The position numbers and the translations under genes are program-made. Below are positions 5,583 through 6,427 of a stretch of DNA of 6,427 bases, one piece after another. The DNA is taken from contig JAHDGT010000276.1 in the NCBI GenBank assembly GCA_020631675.1, positions 1-6,427 of the forward strand, read 5' to 3'. The stretch's first letter is position 1. Each line of letters starts with the position of its first letter. A model generated the notes under the pieces. The model saw nothing but the letters and a program-made list of their open reading frames with translations. It was not told where the DNA came from and did not search any database. The DNA is from Bacteroidota bacterium. Its GTDB lineage: Bacteria > Bacteroidota > Bacteroidia > Chitinophagales > UBA2359.

Positions 5583-6296
5583 TCATTCACTCAAATCAGA
5601 ACCGCCCTTCGCGGCCAACTCCGCCAAACGAAGCGCCACCTCCAACTGCTGCTGCCTACTCAAGTCCGAATTATCTATTAAAACAGCATCCTCCGCCCTA
5701 CGTAAAGGCGAAATAGCTCTGCCGGAATCAATCCGATCCCGTTCTAATAAATTCGCTTTGATCAGCTCAAAATCCGCCTCCATACCCTTGGCGATCATTT
5801 CATCATACCTGCGCTGCGTGCGCACATCCGTACTCGCGGTCACGAACAGCTTCAACTCCGCCTCCGGGAAAACCACCGTACCAATATCACGCCCGTCCAT
5901 CGTCAAGCCCTTATCCACCCCGTAAGTATGTTGCTGCTTCACCATCGCCTCCCGCACCGCACCGATCGTAGCCACATCACTCACCTTCGCATTCACGGCA
6001 TCCGTACGTATGTCGAAAGTCACATCCCGATCATTCAGCAATACCCTCAAAGAAGCATCCTCCGTAGCGCGCTCAAAACGAATATTGATCGCCTGCAAAG
6101 CCGCATCGATCGCTTTAGGGTCAGCAATATCCACCTTGTTCTCCATGCAATAGAGCGTCACCGAACGGTACATCGCTCCCGTATCCACATAAATGTAATT
6201 CAGGGCTTTGGCAAGGTCTTTAGCCAGGGTACTTTTACCACAAGAGGCAAAACCATCCACGGCAATAATAATGGGTTTAGCGAGTATCTTGTTCAT
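5583..6296 (-). CDS. cmk: Cytidylate kinase
   Basis: Cmk phosphorylates CMP and dCMP to the diphosphates using ATP, in pyrimidine salvage and RNA turnover, in the cytoplasm. Numbering from the chosen start (237 residues), the P-loop is GFASCGKST (15-23). The CMP-site motif DTGAMYR (38-44), the GRDIGT motif (135-140) and the lid region with ERDRIDSGRAISPL (185-198) are all present, as is the late VLIDNSDL. The frame stays open to an ATG at 6317, which would add MPYLRAR. I prefer the ATG at 6296 because MNKILAKPIIIAVDG starts at the first strand as in other family members. The C-terminal end after the last helix is slightly extended. lpdA follows 30 bp downstream. The neighbour on the other side is divergent. 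Confidence 0.95.
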   Translation of the reverse strand: MNKILAKPIIIAVDGFASCGKSTLAKDLAKALNYIYVDTGAMYRSVTLYCMENKVDIADPKAIDAALQAINIRFERATEDASLRVLLNDRDVTFDIRTDAVNAKVSDVATIGAVREAMVKQQHTYGVDKGLTMDGRDIGTVVFPEAELKLFVTASTDVRTQRRYDEMIAKGMEADFELIKANLLERDRIDSGRAISPLRRAEDAVLIDNSDLSRQQQLEVALRLAELAAKGGSDLSE

Positions 6297-6368
6297 GCGG
6301 GCGCGAAGATAAGGCATTGCGGCTTTACCTACTTTACGCCAATGTGGTTTTATGCGATTTGTTTTATC
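6297..6368. promoter_or_regulatory. Divergent region upstream of cmk
   Basis: About 72 bp lie between the preferred cmk start (6296, minus) and the possible plus-strand start at 6369. It should contain the promoter of the cmk-lpdA operon, since cmk has no same-strand neighbour close by inside the window. I could not recognise a clear Bacteroidota promoter consensus or any operator-like repeat. The call rests on gene geometry only. Confidence 0.3.
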
Positions 6369-6427
6369 ATGGCAACTACCCGCAATAAAAAGGGGGGGAT
6401 TGCTATCGTGGATTTATTTGGTGGGTA
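6369..6427 (+). CDS. Possible 5' end of an unidentified gene, cut by right edge
   Basis: From the ATG at 6369, 19 codons stay open to the window edge and give MATTRNKKGGIAIVDLFGG. The basic start followed by a hydrophobic strand looks protein-like, and a divergent start about 70 bp from cmk is a usual arrangement, but 19 codons are too few to name a family. A run of seven G (6392-6398) encodes Gly-Gly and the base before them. An alternative is that this is non-coding sequence, or that a minus-strand reading frame (open from the edge to a TAA near 6350) is the tail of another gene. Confidence 0.35.
   Translation, partial: MATTRNKKGGIAIVDLFGG

Noticed and set aside
6297..6317. The upstream ATG of cmk at 6317, adding seven residues.
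   Set aside because: Family members begin just before the first strand, which fits the ATG at 6296; the added residues match nothing known. It remains possible.

Overview
The window most likely comes from a member of the Bacteroidota (Saprospiria/Lewinella-like or a related aquatic lineage). This is inferred from the protein families, the acidic residues directly after a lipoprotein cysteine (typical of Bacteroidota surface lipoproteins) and the lack of Shine-Dalgarno sequences before the genes. It looks like ordinary chromosomal sequence. I see no rRNA, tRNA, CRISPR array, transposase or phage gene, and no clear case for a new defence or mobile system.

Layout from left to right. Bases 1-704 (minus) hold most of a TerC-family integral membrane protein whose C-terminus lies off the left edge. 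It is divergent, across 60 bp containing a 10-bp inverted repeat, from a small ABM-fold monooxygenase-like gene (765-1100, plus). That gene runs tail to tail into a three-gene minus-strand cluster, and the two facing stop codons overlap in one CTAG. In transcription order the cluster is a CPBP-type membrane protein lacking the motif-1 glutamates (3788-3129), a CvfB-type S1/winged-helix RNA-binding protein (3106-2270), and a secreted lipoprotein esterase of the PHB-depolymerase/feruloyl-esterase type (2236-1097). The esterase carries a strikingly acidic Thr-Asp-Gly-rich linker. Gaps of 22 and 33 bp suggest one transcript.

Bases 3789-4157 contain no credible gene but are structured: two hairpins near the CPBP start, a repeat-like segment with direct and inverted repeats that may be a dispersed element, and a perfect 42-bp palindrome followed by U8 that should terminate the operon to its right. 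That operon (minus) is cmk (cytidylate kinase) followed 30 bp later by lpdA (dihydrolipoyl dehydrogenase), both complete with intact catalytic motifs. Divergent from cmk, a possible plus-strand gene begins at 6369 and runs off the right edge.

The genes worth most attention are the membrane protein with lost catalytic glutamates, the esterase linker and the intergenic repeat. The rest is housekeeping metabolism (pyrimidine salvage, 2-oxoacid dehydrogenase complexes) and general physiology.
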